Below, piece by piece: positions 1-10,198 of a stretch of 64,000 nucleotides of DNA. Made by a program: the position numbers and the translations under genes. How positions within the stretch are numbered: position 1 is the first letter of the stretch; each line of letters opens with the position of its first letter. The notes under the pieces are model-generated. The model saw only the letters and a program-made list of their open reading frames with translations. It made no database searches and was not told the origin of the DNA. Source of the DNA: an uncultured Ilumatobacter sp. (GTDB lineage Bacteria > Actinomycetota > Acidimicrobiia > Acidimicrobiales > Ilumatobacteraceae); contig CAJJBX010000002.1 in assembly GCA_905182555.1 (NCBI GenBank), forward strand, positions 82,614-146,613, read 5' to 3'.

Positions 1-812
1 TGTCAGCCATCACGCTCAACGTCGACGACCGCGGCGTGGCCACGGTCCTCGTCGATCACCCGCCGATCAACCTGATGACTGCGGCGGTGTTTGTCGAGCT
101 CGCCAAGTTGACGAGCCGCCTCGCCACTGACGATGAGGTTCGGGTTGTCATATTGCGGTCGGCCAATCCTGAATGGTTCATTGCTCACTTTGACGTCGAG
201 GCAATCCTCGGTTTCCCAACCGATACGGCCCCGCCAGCCGAGCTGCCCGGGTTTCATTTGATGTGCGAGACGTTCCGGACGATGCCCAAGCCGACGATTG
301 CGGTGATCGAGGGTCGGGTGGGCGGAGGCGGTAACGAAATCGCGATGAGCTGCGATATGCGGTTCGCAACACAGCAGGCTGTGTTCAATCAGCCGGAGGT
401 CGCGCTCGGCATCATCCCCGGTGGCACCGGAACGGTGCGGCTACCGCGCTTGGTCGGTCGCGGACGGGCCCTGGAGATCATTCTCGGTTGCGACGACATC
501 GACGCGACGACTGCCGAACAGTGGGGCATGATCAACCGGGTCCTGCGGGCGACGGAGATCAACCCGTTCGTCGATCGCCTCGCCGGGCGTATCGCCAGCT
601 TTCCCCGTGATGCGGTGGCCGCGGCCAAGGCGAGTGTCGTGCGCGCCGACCAGGAACTTGGCGACGATCTCCTCGCCGAAGCAACGGCATTTAGCAGCTT
701 GCTTGATAACGCTGACTCGCGTGGTGCCATGACGGCGTTTCTCGCCCATGGTGGGCAGACGCCCGAGGGGGAGCGACGACTCGGTGACCTGGCGGGCGAG
801 ATCTCGGGCTGA
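1..812 (+). CDS. Enoyl-CoA hydratase/isomerase (crotonase), missing one 5' base
   Basis: The first two bases read TG and are followed by TCA GCC ATC, so the ATG most likely begins one base before the window. A GTG at 36 is open but would cut off the first beta strand. The protein is about 270 residues, normal for a crotonase. The oxyanion-hole segment (IEGRVGGGGNE, near residue 105) and the QPEVALGIIPGGTGT segment carrying a catalytic-type Glu are both visible. By family it hydrates or isomerises acyl-CoA esters in the cytoplasm. The exact substrate cannot be told from sequence. It converges on the fumarase gene, with only about 30 bases between the stop codons. Confidence 0.85.
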   Translation, partial: SAITLNVDDRGVATVLVDHPPINLMTAAVFVELAKLTSRLATDDEVRVVILRSANPEWFIAHFDVEAILGFPTDTAPPAELPGFHLMCETFRTMPKPTIAVIEGRVGGGGNEIAMSCDMRFATQQAVFNQPEVALGIIPGGTGTVRLPRLVGRGRALEIILGCDDIDATTAEQWGMINRVLRATEINPFVDRLAGRIASFPRDAVAAAKASVVRADQELGDDLLAEATAFSSLLDNADSRGAMTAFLAHGGQTPEGERRLGDLAGEISG

Positions 813-844
813 CTCGAACGCTCGCTGCTGGGCCCGCGGGCTCG

Positions 845-2504
845 CTACCGCTTGGAGAGCGAGATGGGCATTGATGCTTCTGAGCGCACCTTGGCGTAAA
901 AGTCGTTGCCTTTGTCGTCGACGATGATGAACGCAGGGAAGTTCTCGACTTCAATCTTCCAGATCGCTTCCATCCCGAACTCGGGGTACTCAAGGACCTC
1001 GACTTTCTTGATGTTGTCGAGGGCGAGGCGCGCTGCAGGTCCGCCTATCGAACCGAGATAGAACCCGCCGTTGTCTTTGCACGAATCGGTGACCTGCTTC
1101 GAGCGGTTGCCTTTGGCCAGCATCACCATCGACCCGCCAGCCGCCTGGAACTCGGGCACGTAGGAGTCCATGCGGCCTGCCGTCGTGGGGCCGAACGACC
1201 CGCTCGCCATTCCATCCGGCGTCTTAGCCGGGCCGGCGTAGTACACGGCGTGGTCCTTCCAGTACTGCGGCATCTCTTCGCCGGCGTCGAGACGCTCCTT
1301 GATCTTGGCGTGCGCGATGTCGCGAGCAACGATCATCGGCCCGCTCAGCATCACCTGGGTCGTGACCGGGAGCTCTCCAAGGGTCGCGCGAATCTCGTCC
1401 ATCGGCCGGTTGAGGTCGATGTGGACTGCGGCTTCGTCAGCGAGGTCCGCGGCGCCAACGGCGGGCAGGAAGCGTGCCGGGTCGGTCTCGAGCTGTTCGA
1501 GGAAGAGGCCGTCGACCGTGATTTTGCCGAGTATCTGGCGGTCGGCTGAACAAGACACGGCCATCCCGACTGGACACGATGCGCCGTGACGCGGGAGGCG
1601 GACAATGCGGACGTCATGGCAGAAGTACTTACCGCCGAACTGAGCGCCAACGCCGGTGTTCTGCGCGAGCTCGAGGACCTTGGCTTCAAGGTCGAGATCA
1701 CGGAACGCGTGCCCAGATGCCGAGCCGGTCGTTGGCAGCGTGTCGAGGTAGTGGGCGCTCGCAAGCTTCGCAGTCTCAACGGCAATCTCGCCGGATGTGC
1801 CGCCGATGACGATTGCGAGGTGGTACGGCGGACACGCTGATGTACCGATCGCCTGAATCTTGTCGAAGATCCACGGCAGCAGCGTCGCCTTCGTTCAACA
1901 GTGCCTTTGTTTCCTGGAAGAGGAAGCTCTTGTTGGCAGACCCGCCGCCCTTCGCCATGAACAAGAACTTGTAGGCGTTGCCGTCGACGGCGTTGATCTT
2001 GATTTCGGCCGGCAGGTTTGTGCCGGTGTTCTTTTCGGTGTACATGTCAAGCGGTGCCATTTGGCTGTATCGCAGGTTCGAGGTCAGGTAGGTGTCGGCG
2101 ATGCCGTTGGCGATTTGTTCCTCGTCGCCGCCGCCGGTGAACACGAATTGACCCTTCTTGCCCTTGACGATCGCCGTGCCGGTGTCTTGGCACATCGGCA
2201 GCACTCCACCGGCAGCGATCGAAGCGTTCTTCAGCAGGTCGAGAGCCACGAAGCGGTCGTTGTCGGACGCTTCGGGATCATCGAGGATCTTGGCGAGCTG
2301 TTCGAGATGGCTCGTGCGCAGGTAGTGCGCAATGTCGCGCATTGCTGCTGCTGTGAGGCTGCGGATTGCATCGGGTTCGACCTTGAGGAACGTTCCTTCA
2401 GGCGTACCGAACGTGGAAACACCCTCCGTGGAGACGAGTCGGTATTCGGTTTGGTCGGGCCCCAAAGGGAACATCTCGGTGTAATCGATCTGCGCGTCAG
2501 CCAT
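845..2504 (-). CDS. fumA: Class I (4Fe-4S) fumarate hydratase, one frameshift
   Basis: Interconverts fumarate and malate in the citric acid cycle. The N-terminal half (2504 to about 1885) has PMCQDTGTA and the C-terminal half has [18 protein letters not shown] and HGASCPVGM. These supply the cysteines expected to hold the 4Fe-4S cluster. The two halves are in different frames: after [12 protein letters not shown] the reading must shift near 1880-1890, and from there [21 protein letters not shown] reads straight through to the stop at 845. With the shift repaired, the length (about 553 codons) matches FumA/FumB. Oxygen-labile fumarases are common in such genomes. The break is most likely a sequencing indel because every conserved motif is intact on both sides. 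Confidence 0.9.
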
Positions 2505-2520
2505 GGCGTTCTACGAAGTG

Positions 2521-2551
2521 CGGTCACACTGTGCCTGGCACAGTGTGACCG
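2521..2551. repeat. 31-bp perfect palindrome, copy 1
   Basis: Two 15-base arms, CGGTCACACTGTGCC and its exact complement, flank a single T. It lies between the end of the lipoprotein hydrolase and the start of fumarase, both leftward. A near-identical copy lies at 18015-18045. It may act as a terminator for the hydrolase or belong to a dispersed repeat family. There is no T-tract. Confidence 0.85.
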
Positions 2552-2593
2552 GTCGGCGTCTTCGATTTGGTCTCGGTGATTCGGTCTACTTGA

Positions 2594-3900
2594 TCAGATA
2601 GGTGAAGTCGGTTTGCTCGTCGACTTGGTCGAGGCGATTGCGGTGCCGCCCTTGAAGATCGAGTTGAGGAACGAAACGGCGAAGGTGTTGGTGATCGCGT
2701 GTGCCCGTTCGATCGGCATGTCGTCGGCGTCGCAACCTGCTTCGGTGCGTGCTTCGAGTGCGTCGACAACGATCTGTGCCGGAGATTCGAGTGTCGGCAA
2801 GAATGCCAGGTATGTGCAGATATCGGTGAATGTCTCGTGCTCGGCCGCCGTCAGGTCGAGTCGGTACGACAGTTCGCTTGACGTGAGCTCCCACGGCCGA
2901 GTGACGTTCGGGTCGATCGGTGTGGTGTCGTCATCGGTTGCGCCGATGACGAGCGTCGGGATCTCGATCGAGGCGAGTCGCTCGTTGCTCAGCAGGCCCT
3001 CGCTGGCGGCTGGGGCGAGGGTGACGATCGCACCGACGCGCTCGTCGGCCACAAACTCGCCGTTCTCATTGTCGAAGCCGGACGCCATCGCATACGAGGT
3101 GAAGCCGCCGAAAGAATGGCCGGTCACCGCGATCTGGCTGGGGTTGAGATTCGCAACGAAGCCAACCATTTCGATGTTCTCGGGGTCGAGGAACGCATTG
3201 ATCACACGAGTGACGTCATTCGGCCGGTTGAACGCAGTGACCAGGCCGGGGGCTTCACTGCCGGCGAGTCGATCGACGGCGGTGTTGCCGATGTGGTCCG
3301 GCGCAGCGACGATGTAGCCGTTGCTGGCTAAGGCCTCGGTGTAGTTCGAGTGGATGTAGCGGAGTCCGCCCGAACCGTGGGAGTAGATCACCAGCGGAAA
3401 CGGACCATTGGCTGCGATGCTCTCAGCCGTGGCAGCAACCGCCGATGGCGATTCGTAGTACGTGCCGGGAAGCAGGGTGTACTGCTGCGGCGCAAGATCA
3501 GCAGCGGCGTCCGTCAGGAGTGGGAACCACACGTCGACGGTCAGGTCACGGCCGCCGCCGAGTCGAATCGGTGACCATGATTGTCTGGACGCCGACCTCG
3601 TAAGGACCAAAACCATCGCCGAGTTCGATGTCCGGGGTGTTCTCGGGCTCGGTGACCGGCGGATCGGTCAGCTGGCGAGGTGGCTGTCCGTTGCTGGCGG
3701 ATTGGTGTCGACTGGAGCCTCCGTTGCTGGACCGCTGTCGGGACAGGAGATTCTGTGGCCACGGGCAGTTCGGTCTGGGCCGGGGCTTCGGTAGCTGGAG
3801 CGCTGTTGGTGTCGGAACCGGCACACGCTGCTGCGAACAGGGCAACAGCAGCGAGGGCGGTTGCCCTATTGGAATAGGTGAGGGTCCGTGAGGAACGCAT
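2594..3900 (-). CDS. Secreted lipoprotein alpha/beta hydrolase, two frameshifts
   Basis: The start at 3900 (MRSSRTLTYSNRATALAAV) gives a lipoprotein signal ending in a lipobox-like FAAACAGS, followed by a Pro/Thr/Glu-rich linker. The hydrolase domain then shows YSHGSGGLRY, the nucleophile elbow VTGHSFGGFTS, an acid in GATDDDT and a His in AAEHETF. It resembles PAF-acetylhydrolase/dienelactone-hydrolase-like esterases of about 430 residues. Reading frame changes near 3700 (in the linker) and near 3565 (before LGGGRDLTVDVWFP). Both sides of each shift read as normal protein, so I treat it as one gene. The substrate is unknown; the signal suggests it is anchored outside the membrane. Confidence 0.8.
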
Positions 3901-4021
3901 CGGTGCATCGTGCCACGAATGGGCGTCACTCGGGCGGTCACGGCCCACTTGATCTCAACGGTCGACCGAACCTGCAACAAAGTTCCAACTCGGCAACGTG
4001 CCTGTCGAGCTCGTGACCGGT

Positions 4022-4757
4022 TCAAGCCAACGTCTCGATCAGCAGGCTGATGGCGCTGAGTGTGCAAATCACCAGTACTGCCGGCCGCACGACTGCCGGG
4101 TTGAGGCGGTCTCGGTAGCGCGAGGCGACGAGCATGCCGAGCGCAGTGCTGGGTAGGACCAGCAGGGAGAGCGCCAGTTGGCGGCCGCTCACTTGGCCTG
4201 CAACGGTCAAGGCTGCGAGCGACATCAGCGCGCCAACAGCGAAGAACGTGGAGATGGTCGCCCGCATGGTGGGCGGGTCGGCATGTTGGTAGGTGAGTGC
4301 GATCGGGGGGCCTCCGACGCCGGTGGCTGTGGCCATAGAAGCCCGAAGCGAACCCGGCGCCGCCGAGGACCCCATTGCCGACGTTGAGCTTTTTACCGCT
4401 CGCCGAGACGGCTACGGCAACCAGCACGGAAATCGCAACAGCGATGCCAAGCGCATCGGTTGAAACGCGGGAGATGATCAACGCGCCAAGGACCACGCCG
4501 GGGACTCGCCCGCCGAGCGTTAAAGCCACGCCTCGTCGATCGATATGTCGCCGCTCGGTCCACGCCACCATGCCCGAGAGCGGAATAACCGCCACGATGA
4601 TTGCAACGGGGACGAAGTCGGGATCCGCGATTGCCAAAATCGGCGCGGCGATCATGCCCAGGCCGATCCCAAGCGATGCCTGCACCGTGGCGCCGACGAA
4701 CACAACGATGACGGTTAATGCCAAGAGCCAATTCGAGAGGCCAGCAACAGCGAACAC
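4022..4757 (-). CDS. TauE/SafE family permease, one frameshift
   Basis: A multi-pass membrane protein of about 245 residues. The N-terminal part begins at GTG 4757 (VFAVAGLSNWLLALTVIVVF) and has the glycine-rich VQASLGIGLGMIAAPIL segment typical of TauE/SafE anion exporters. The C-terminal repeat contains GVGGPPIALTYQ and the final helix ending LLIETLA. The two parts are joined by a frameshift near 4330. The start codon abuts the hrpB stop codon, so the two are probably co-transcribed. Family members move sulfite or other small organic anions; the substrate here is not determinable. Confidence 0.8.
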
Positions 4758-7295
4758 TTAGCGATCCTTCATGCGTTTGGGCACGGCTTTCGCCGGATCA
4801 TCGGGCCACTGATGTTTGGGATAGCGACCAGCCATCTCCTTACGAACTTCGTTCCACGACCCCGCCCAGAATCCTGGAAGGTCGGCGGTGACTTGAATCG
4901 GGCGGTCAGCAGGTGAGAGCAGCTGGAACCGGATCGGTCGGCCGCCAGCCGTTGGGTGGACGGTGGTGCCAAACAGGTCTTGGACGCGTGCCGACGTTGT
5001 TGGCTGCTCGCCGCTGTAGTCGATGTGAGCTGTTCGCCCGGTCGGCAGTTCGAGCGAACGTGGTGCGAGTTCTTCGAGGTCGGCACCTTGGGGCCAGGGC
5101 AGCTGTGAGCGCAACACTGTGTTGAGGTCGAGTTGTTCGAGGTCGGCGCGACCGCGTGCGCCGGGGAGGTATGGGCCGAGCCATTCCTGGAGTGTCGCCA
5201 TCAGCGTCGCTTTTGACCAGTCGGGCCACGGTTCTCCGACATGGAGATGCAGGAACTCGACGCGCTCGCGGAGGCTCTGAGCAGCGTCGTCCAACTCGAG
5301 GACGTTCAACTCGGTGACCTTGACGCGGGCGAGGAGCGCGGCAGTGGTCGCTTCCCGGCTGCGGGGCGATCGGTATGGGCGCCCAGCTGAATCGCTCCGA
5401 GCCGACGCTCGATCTTCTCGCTCAGGTCGTTGCGGTCGGTGTTCCATGTGATGGTTCGCTGTTCGAGGATGTCGGGCCCGAAGTTCGCAATCACATCACT
5501 GGCATCGACGGCAGCAGCGAGCCGGATTCGGGCCTTGTCGCGCTTGCCGTCGAGGTCGGCCGCCACGACGAACGGTTCGTCGGCGAGCGAGTCGTTGCTG
5601 GGCAGAAAGGCGGCGCTCCCGGCACGGAGTTGGTACTGCAGGCCGCGCCGGAGCGCCGCAAGGCGATCTGGGTATGCGAGCAGGAGCACGGCGCCAGCCC
5701 GGTCGGCGATTAAGGGCGCCACGATCGAACGGCAGGCCCGCCCGGCGGGCCAGGTCGGCGGCACGGTCGCGGAGCCGGTGCACGGCACCGCGGTCAGCGA
5801 GGTCGTGTCCGCGCGCCCCCGAGATCACGCCAACGCGCAGCGCAAGGTCGGTCGGCACGTCATCGGGTCGTCCCCGAAAGATGTCGCGTTCGTCGACCAG
5901 CGCGGCAATGGCACAGGCGAGTGGACTCTGATCGACGGCGATCATCCTGGCCAGTCGCGGGTGGACGGGGAGACCAAGCATCTTGCGCCCAAGCGGAGTG
6001 ATGGTCTGATCGTCTTGGTCGAGAGCGTACAGGTTGGTCAGCAGGTCACGCGCCTGCGCAAGGGCCCCAGCGGGAGGGGGATCGATGAATTGCAGATCGT
6101 CAGGGGCGCCCCAGGCGGCCAGTTCAAGGGCGAAGCCAGCCAAGTCGGCTTGCAGTATCTCGGGTGACCGGTGGCGGGTTCGCGTGCCGTGTTCGAGCTT
6201 GCCCCAGAGCCGATAGGCCGTACCGGGTTCGGTGCGCCCCGCCCGTCCAGCTCGTTGCTCGGCCGAGGCACGGCTCGTCGCCACGGTCGTGAGCCGCGTC
6301 ATTCCTGATCGAGGGTCGAATCGTGGCTCGCGGGCAAGGCCGCTGTCGATCACGATGCGTACGCCGTCCACGGTGAGCGAAGTCTCGGCAATGTCGGTCG
6401 ACAGCACCACGCGTCGTCGGCCAGGCGGTGACGGCGCCAGTGCCTGATCTTGCTCAGCGAGCGTGAGAGCGCCGGCGAGTGGGTAGACGTCGATGTTGGG
6501 CCCGAGCGTGTCCTGCAGCATCCGTTCAGTCCGTCGGATCTCCCCGATACCGGGCAGGAAGACCAAGACATCGCCCTCATCGTCGCTCAGCGCCTGGAGC
6601 ACGGCGGCCACGACGTCTGGCTCGATGCGGTCGGGGCCGCGCTGCTGCTTGGGTCGTGGTCGGCCCTTCTTCGGCGCGCCGCTGCTTCGACCTGGCGAGC
6701 GGGGTAGCCAACGCACGTCGATCGGGTAGGTGCGACCTTCGCTGCTGATGACCGGGCCGTCGAGGAGGCGGGCGAGGCCTTCGGTGTCTGGGGTTGCCGA
6801 CATTGCGATGATGCGGAGGTCGGGGCGGAGCTCGTGCAGCGCTGTCGAGCGTGAGCGCAAGCCCGATGTCGGTGGTGAGATTTCTTTCGTGGACCTCGTC
6901 GAAGATCACGGCTCCGACGCCTGGGAGTTCCGGGTCATTCTGCAGACGGCGCGTGAGCACTCCCTCGGTCACAACCTCGATGCGGGTGGTCGATGTGATC
7001 TCGCGTTCGTCGCGGGTCTGATAGCCGACCAGTGCACCGATTGGGGTGCGTGTCGTCGTCGACATGCGGCGCGCCGCGGCGCGCGTCGCAGGCGGCGCGG
7101 CTCGAGCATGACGATCGTCTGGTCGCCGAGCCAAGGTTCGTCGAGTAGCTGCCAGCGGGACCACCGTGGTCTTGCCCGCGCCGGGCGGGGCACGAGGACG
7201 GCGCTGAGGCTCGTCGATCAGTGCGAGCGCAGTGCATCGAGTGCCTCGACGACCGGAAGGTCAGGTAGGTCGGGGACGGCCGGTCGGTCGGCCAT
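4758..7295 (-). CDS. hrpB: ATP-dependent RNA helicase HrpB, several frameshifts
   Basis: The start ATG at 7295 gives MADRPAVPDLPDLPVVEALD, the usual HrpB opening. Spread over changing frames are QLLDEPWLGDQTIVMLEPRRL, the DEVH box (VIFDEVHERNL), MSATPD (motif III), STDIAETSLTV, and QRAGRAGRTEPGTAYRLW (motif VI). The HrpB C-terminal domain ends ...KHQWPDDPAKAVPKRMKDR at 4758. Frame changes are needed near 7220, 7120, 6850, 5720 and 5350. The repaired length (about 845 codons) is right for HrpB. This is a DEAH-box helicase of uncertain RNA substrate. The number of breaks, always with motifs preserved, argues for indel errors rather than decay. Confidence 0.85.
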
Positions 7296-7310
7296 GTGGC
7301 ACGGAGCGGA

Positions 7311-7838
7311 TCAGCCCAAAGCGGGCGAGCCGCTGAATGGCCCGGGATCGCCGGCGCCAGGAATGTCGAGCGAGGTCCACGACGTCACGTCGGCGATGGC
7401 GTCAGCGACTGCTTCCCACTCCTTTGGCTGCCAGCCTTCGGTCTTTGCCGCGACGGCGCCGTCGACGCGAGTGAAGACGAACGCCGGAAGTTCGGTGAGG
7501 CCCATCGCCTTGACAGCGGAGCGATCGGGGTCGCAGAACACGAGGTATTCCTGGTGAGCGGCCCGAGAAACGCTCGGGCATCTTCGGCTCCGGCGGTCAC
7601 GATGAAGTTGATCCTGGCATGTGAGCTGCGGAACTGCTCGAGAATTCGAGTCGCCGAGCGGAGGATCCACGAGCTTTCGTTGGTGTACGGGTCGAGCACC
7701 ACCGAGGCCAGGTGGAACGTGGTCAACCAGTCCATGATCGGCCGGGCCTGGCCGAGCCCCCATCCCCGGCCGTCGGCCACGTTAAAGGCGTCAGGTTCAA
7801 TTCGGTTCGGGAGCTGCGTGCACAGTGGGGTCGGCCAC
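7311..7838 (-). CDS. Conserved thioredoxin-like protein, frameshifted
   Basis: The likely start is GTG 7838 (VADPTVHAAPEP), just upstream of hrpB on the same strand (15-base gap). The body reads DGRGWGLGQARPIMDWLTTFHLASVVLDPYTNESSWI and, after a shift near 7560, EYLVFCDPDRSAVKAMGLTELPAFVFTRVDG. The latter resembles the second half of a thioredoxin fold with a cis-Pro (LPAF), though no CxxC is seen. Shifts are needed near 7800 and 7560. I do not recognise the exact family. It diverges from the gene at 7913 across a 74-base gap that must hold both promoters. Confidence 0.55.
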
Positions 7839-7912
7839 GGGCGAGAGCGTAGCGAGTCGGGGCGCCCGCCGACCGCAACCATCCGCCTGGTCGCGGGTAC
7901 CGTCGGCGGCCG

Positions 7913-8742
7913 ATGCACCCCATCGAGCACCTTCGCTACGTCGCCCGGGCCCAAGGCGCCGACCCGGCCTCCCTCGTCGAGGAAACCGCCCACGCACTCG
8001 GTTCGCTTCATTTTGACCCGTCGGGCATCGTGGTCGCATGCCGGCGCATCGTTGAACGTCACCCTTTCACAGGGGCGCTCTGGTGGCTCTGTGCAAATGT
8101 CTCGACGTCATCTGAGCCGTTCAAAGCCGTCTGGGAGTTGGCTGAGGAGATTCGCGGTGATCGCACGGGAGCAGAGCTGGCAGCTGCGCTCCCGGATGAC
8201 GCCACCATCGTGACGATTGGCGTCACCCGATGTCGCAGGCGATGGACTCATCCGGCGAGGTGACGTGCGGGTGCTCGTGCTCGATGCCGGGCACACGGCC
8301 ACCCAGTTCTTCCGCAAGCTGGAACGCTACGACGTCGACAACGACCCGGTCGATGCTGGTGCTGCGGGAGCAGCCGTCCGCGCCGCTGACGTTGTGTTGA
8401 TCGAAGCGTTGGCGTGCGACTCGCACCGCATCGTGGCCCCGATTGGTTCATCGACCATTGCCGCTGCCGCGCACGCATGGGGCACGCCGGTGTGGCTCGT
8501 GGCAGGTGTTGGACGTCGGTTGCCCTCCGGTTTCATCGATCACATGGTTCAGCGATACGAGGCCGATCACCGATCCCGATGGAGAGCACCCCGTTGACCC
8601 CTGGGAGATGGACGTCGAGATCCTCCCCACCTCGATGGTCACTGATGTCATCGGCCCGCACGGCCGCGTGCCCATCGGCCCACCGGCCATCCAGCCAGAG
8701 TGTCTCATGGCCCACGAACTCCTTCGCCACAGCGCCATGTAG
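7913..8742 (+). CDS. eIF-2B alpha/beta/delta-like protein, two frameshifts
   Basis: MHPIEHLRYVARAQG starts an N-terminal helical region. After a shift near 8222 comes RVLVLDAGHTATQFFRKLERYDVDNDPVDAG, then ADVVLIEALACDSHRIVAPIGSSTIAAAAHAWGTPVWLVAGVGRRLP. After a second shift near 8570 the chain ends EHPVDPWEMDVEILPTSMVT...MAHELLRHSAM. The Rossmann-like core, with a variable-position acidic loop, is that of the eIF-2B / ribose-1,5-bisphosphate isomerase / MtnA superfamily. Bacteria lack eIF2B, so a sugar-phosphate isomerase or regulatory role is more likely. About 277 residues. No neighbour pins down the substrate. Confidence 0.65.
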
Positions 8743-8782
8743 ACCCCCACCGCACGCGACCCGACCTGGCCCCAGCCAGCTT

Positions 8783-8834
8783 CGTTTGCGTCGGGATTAT
8801 TGCGGACTGGTCCTCAAGAAGTCGGACACAAACG
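8783..8834. repeat. Degenerate copy of the DUF559-flanking palindrome
   Basis: The left arm differs from the perfect palindrome at 9807-9858 at only 4 of 22 positions. The loop is similar (GGTCC shared) and the right arm ends in the same ACACAAACG. The stop codon and last codons of the DUF559 gene lie inside it. So the gene is bracketed by two related elements, one perfect and one eroded. Confidence 0.65.
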
Positions 8835-9753
8835 AGATGTCAGGCGGCGGCGGAGGTCCCGCACCACTTTCTGTGGTGTCTCGAACACATCGGCGTACGT
8901 GTGCTCGTACACCAACCGCCCCATTTCAATCAGCTCACTTCGACGCTGGGCGTCCTTGCGGCGTTCCGAGGGGCTCGAATGGCCATGTTGACCACTGACT
9001 TCGACGACCACGTCGGCGCCAAACAAGAAGTCGACCCGTGCGACAAATCGACTTCCGTGACGGTGGATGACCTGAGTCGCGGGCGCGGGATGCCCGCTTC
9101 GCGGACGATCCGCAAGAATCGGCGCTCGAGTGGCGAGTGCCCACCGCTGTCGACGACCAGGTCGTTCGATCAGCCGGCATCCCCAACGCCCCTGAGCCCC
9201 GCAAGCGTCTCCAGCCGGTGTGCCAGCACGGTGTGTGGCGCTGACAGGCCTTTTCAGACGATCGGCGCTGTCGATCGCCGCCTCGATCCGTTGGCTGTCG
9301 GTCGTCGGGCGTGCGCGAGGTCGATGACTGTCCGCGTCGCCGAGGTGGCCTCGCAGGCCGTCGACTGCTCGACGCGATCGATCGGCTGGCAGCCGACTTG
9401 CGATCGTGTGGACGCTGAAGCGGTATGACATCGGCTGTCGCCGAGCGGCCGCTGGACCACGGTGAACTCGACGATGTCGGGCCGATCGGAGCGGTCGAGC
9501 CCGATGGAGCTGCTGCCGCGGCCTCGTAGCTCACCACGCTCTCGTTGCCGAGAGCCAGCAGACCGAGCACCAGGTGGTGTTCATGCGTTGCGGGAGCGCC
9601 GCGGACCCGATAAACGCCGGGTGCAGCCTTGAGAAGTGGACCTCCGTCGATCAGGCGGCGGCGCTCCCACCGTGTGGCGCAGCAATCATCGATCTGTCGG
9701 TTCGTGACCAATCCATGTTGTATTTCGGCGAGACGTTCGAGCGTGCTGTCCAT
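8814..9753 (-). CDS. AbiEi-type wHTH + DUF559 (Vsr-like nuclease) protein, frameshifted
   Basis: The start at 9753 gives MDSTLERLAEIQHGLVTNRQIDDCCATRWERRRLIDGG, a winged-helix region as in AbiEi-like antitoxin N-termini, then GVYRVRGAPATHEHHLVLGLLALG. After several frame changes (about 9500, 9420, 9180 and 9100) the C-terminal part reads LRIVREAGIPRP, then RFVARVDFLFGADVVVEVSGQHGHSSPSERRKDAQRRSELIEMG. This is a DUF559 fold of the PD-(D/E)XK superfamily, with D (VDFLF) and E (VVVEV) in the positions expected for metal ligands. About 313 residues. Whether it is a toxin-antitoxin component, a nicking nuclease or a mobile passenger is unknown. The palindromes at both ends favour a mobile or repeat-associated life. 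Confidence 0.65.
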
Positions 9754-9806
9754 GCCTGTGCAGTGGGCAATCAGCTTGCGTTTCCGGAACGAACGCCTCC
9801 AGATCG

Positions 9807-9858
9807 CGTTTGTGTTGGGATTTCTGCGACCCGGTCCGCAGAAATCCCAACACAAACG
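9807..9858. repeat. Perfect 22-bp inverted repeat with 8-base loop
   Basis: Left arm 9807-9828 (begins CGTTTGTGTTGGG) and right arm 9837-9858 are exact complements. The loop is ACCCGGTC. It sits about 50 bases upstream of the DUF559 start codon and 15 bases downstream of the small gene ending at 9873. There is no T-tract, so a simple intrinsic terminator is not the best reading. A diverged copy lies at the other end of the DUF559 gene. Confidence 0.9.
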
Positions 9859-9872
9859 GCGAGGCAGCGCCG

Positions 9873-10175
9873 TCAGAGCTTGCGGTGGCGGGGCGAGGTG
9901 CCGGTGAAGTCTTTGATGATTGCTTCGGCTTCGGCTTTGCGGTCTTCGGTGACGAAGATCCGGGCCATCGCTTCGCGGTTGTAAACGCCCATATTCAGAT
10001 TGAAGTCCTCGGTCCAGACCGCCGGACGCCCTTCGGCCTTCAGCAGTGTCGGTGAGCATCTGGGCCCTGCCACACCGGGTACCCAGCCGGCCTCGGCACG
10101 GTCTTGTCCGGGATTCGGCGGCTTGGGCAGGTGCTTGCCGAACACCCAGTTCCACGCGCTGCGAAACGTCGGCAT
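9873..10175 (-). CDS. Small conserved hypothetical protein
   Basis: 100 residues starting MPTFRSAWNWVFGKHLPKPPNPGQDRAEAGWVPGV. The second half reads LLKAEGRPAVWTEDFNLNMGVYNREAMARIFVTEDRKAEAEAIIKDF. The LLKAEG ... ARIFVTEDRKAEAEAII pattern recalls the small DUF2007 (putative signal-transducing) fold, but this is weak. A frame change near 10060 is possible because the middle (AGPRCSPTL) reads poorly. The start is 12-24 bases from the divergent helicase start, so the two share a very short regulatory region. Confidence 0.5.
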   Translation of the reverse strand: MPTFRSAWNWVFGKHLPKPPNPGQDRAEAGWVPGVAGPRCSPTLLKAEGRPAVWTEDFNLNMGVYNREAMARIFVTEDRKAEAEAIIKDFTGTSPRHRKL

Positions 10176-10198
10176 GTGTGCAGACTATGGGCACCTCC

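Noticed and set aside
2594..3900. A TauE permease fused to the lipoprotein (one long leftward open frame from 4757 to 3546)
   Set aside because: The long frame exists only because of a frameshift in tauE; after 4330 it reads as low-complexity shadow sequence. Two separate genes with clear own starts fit better.
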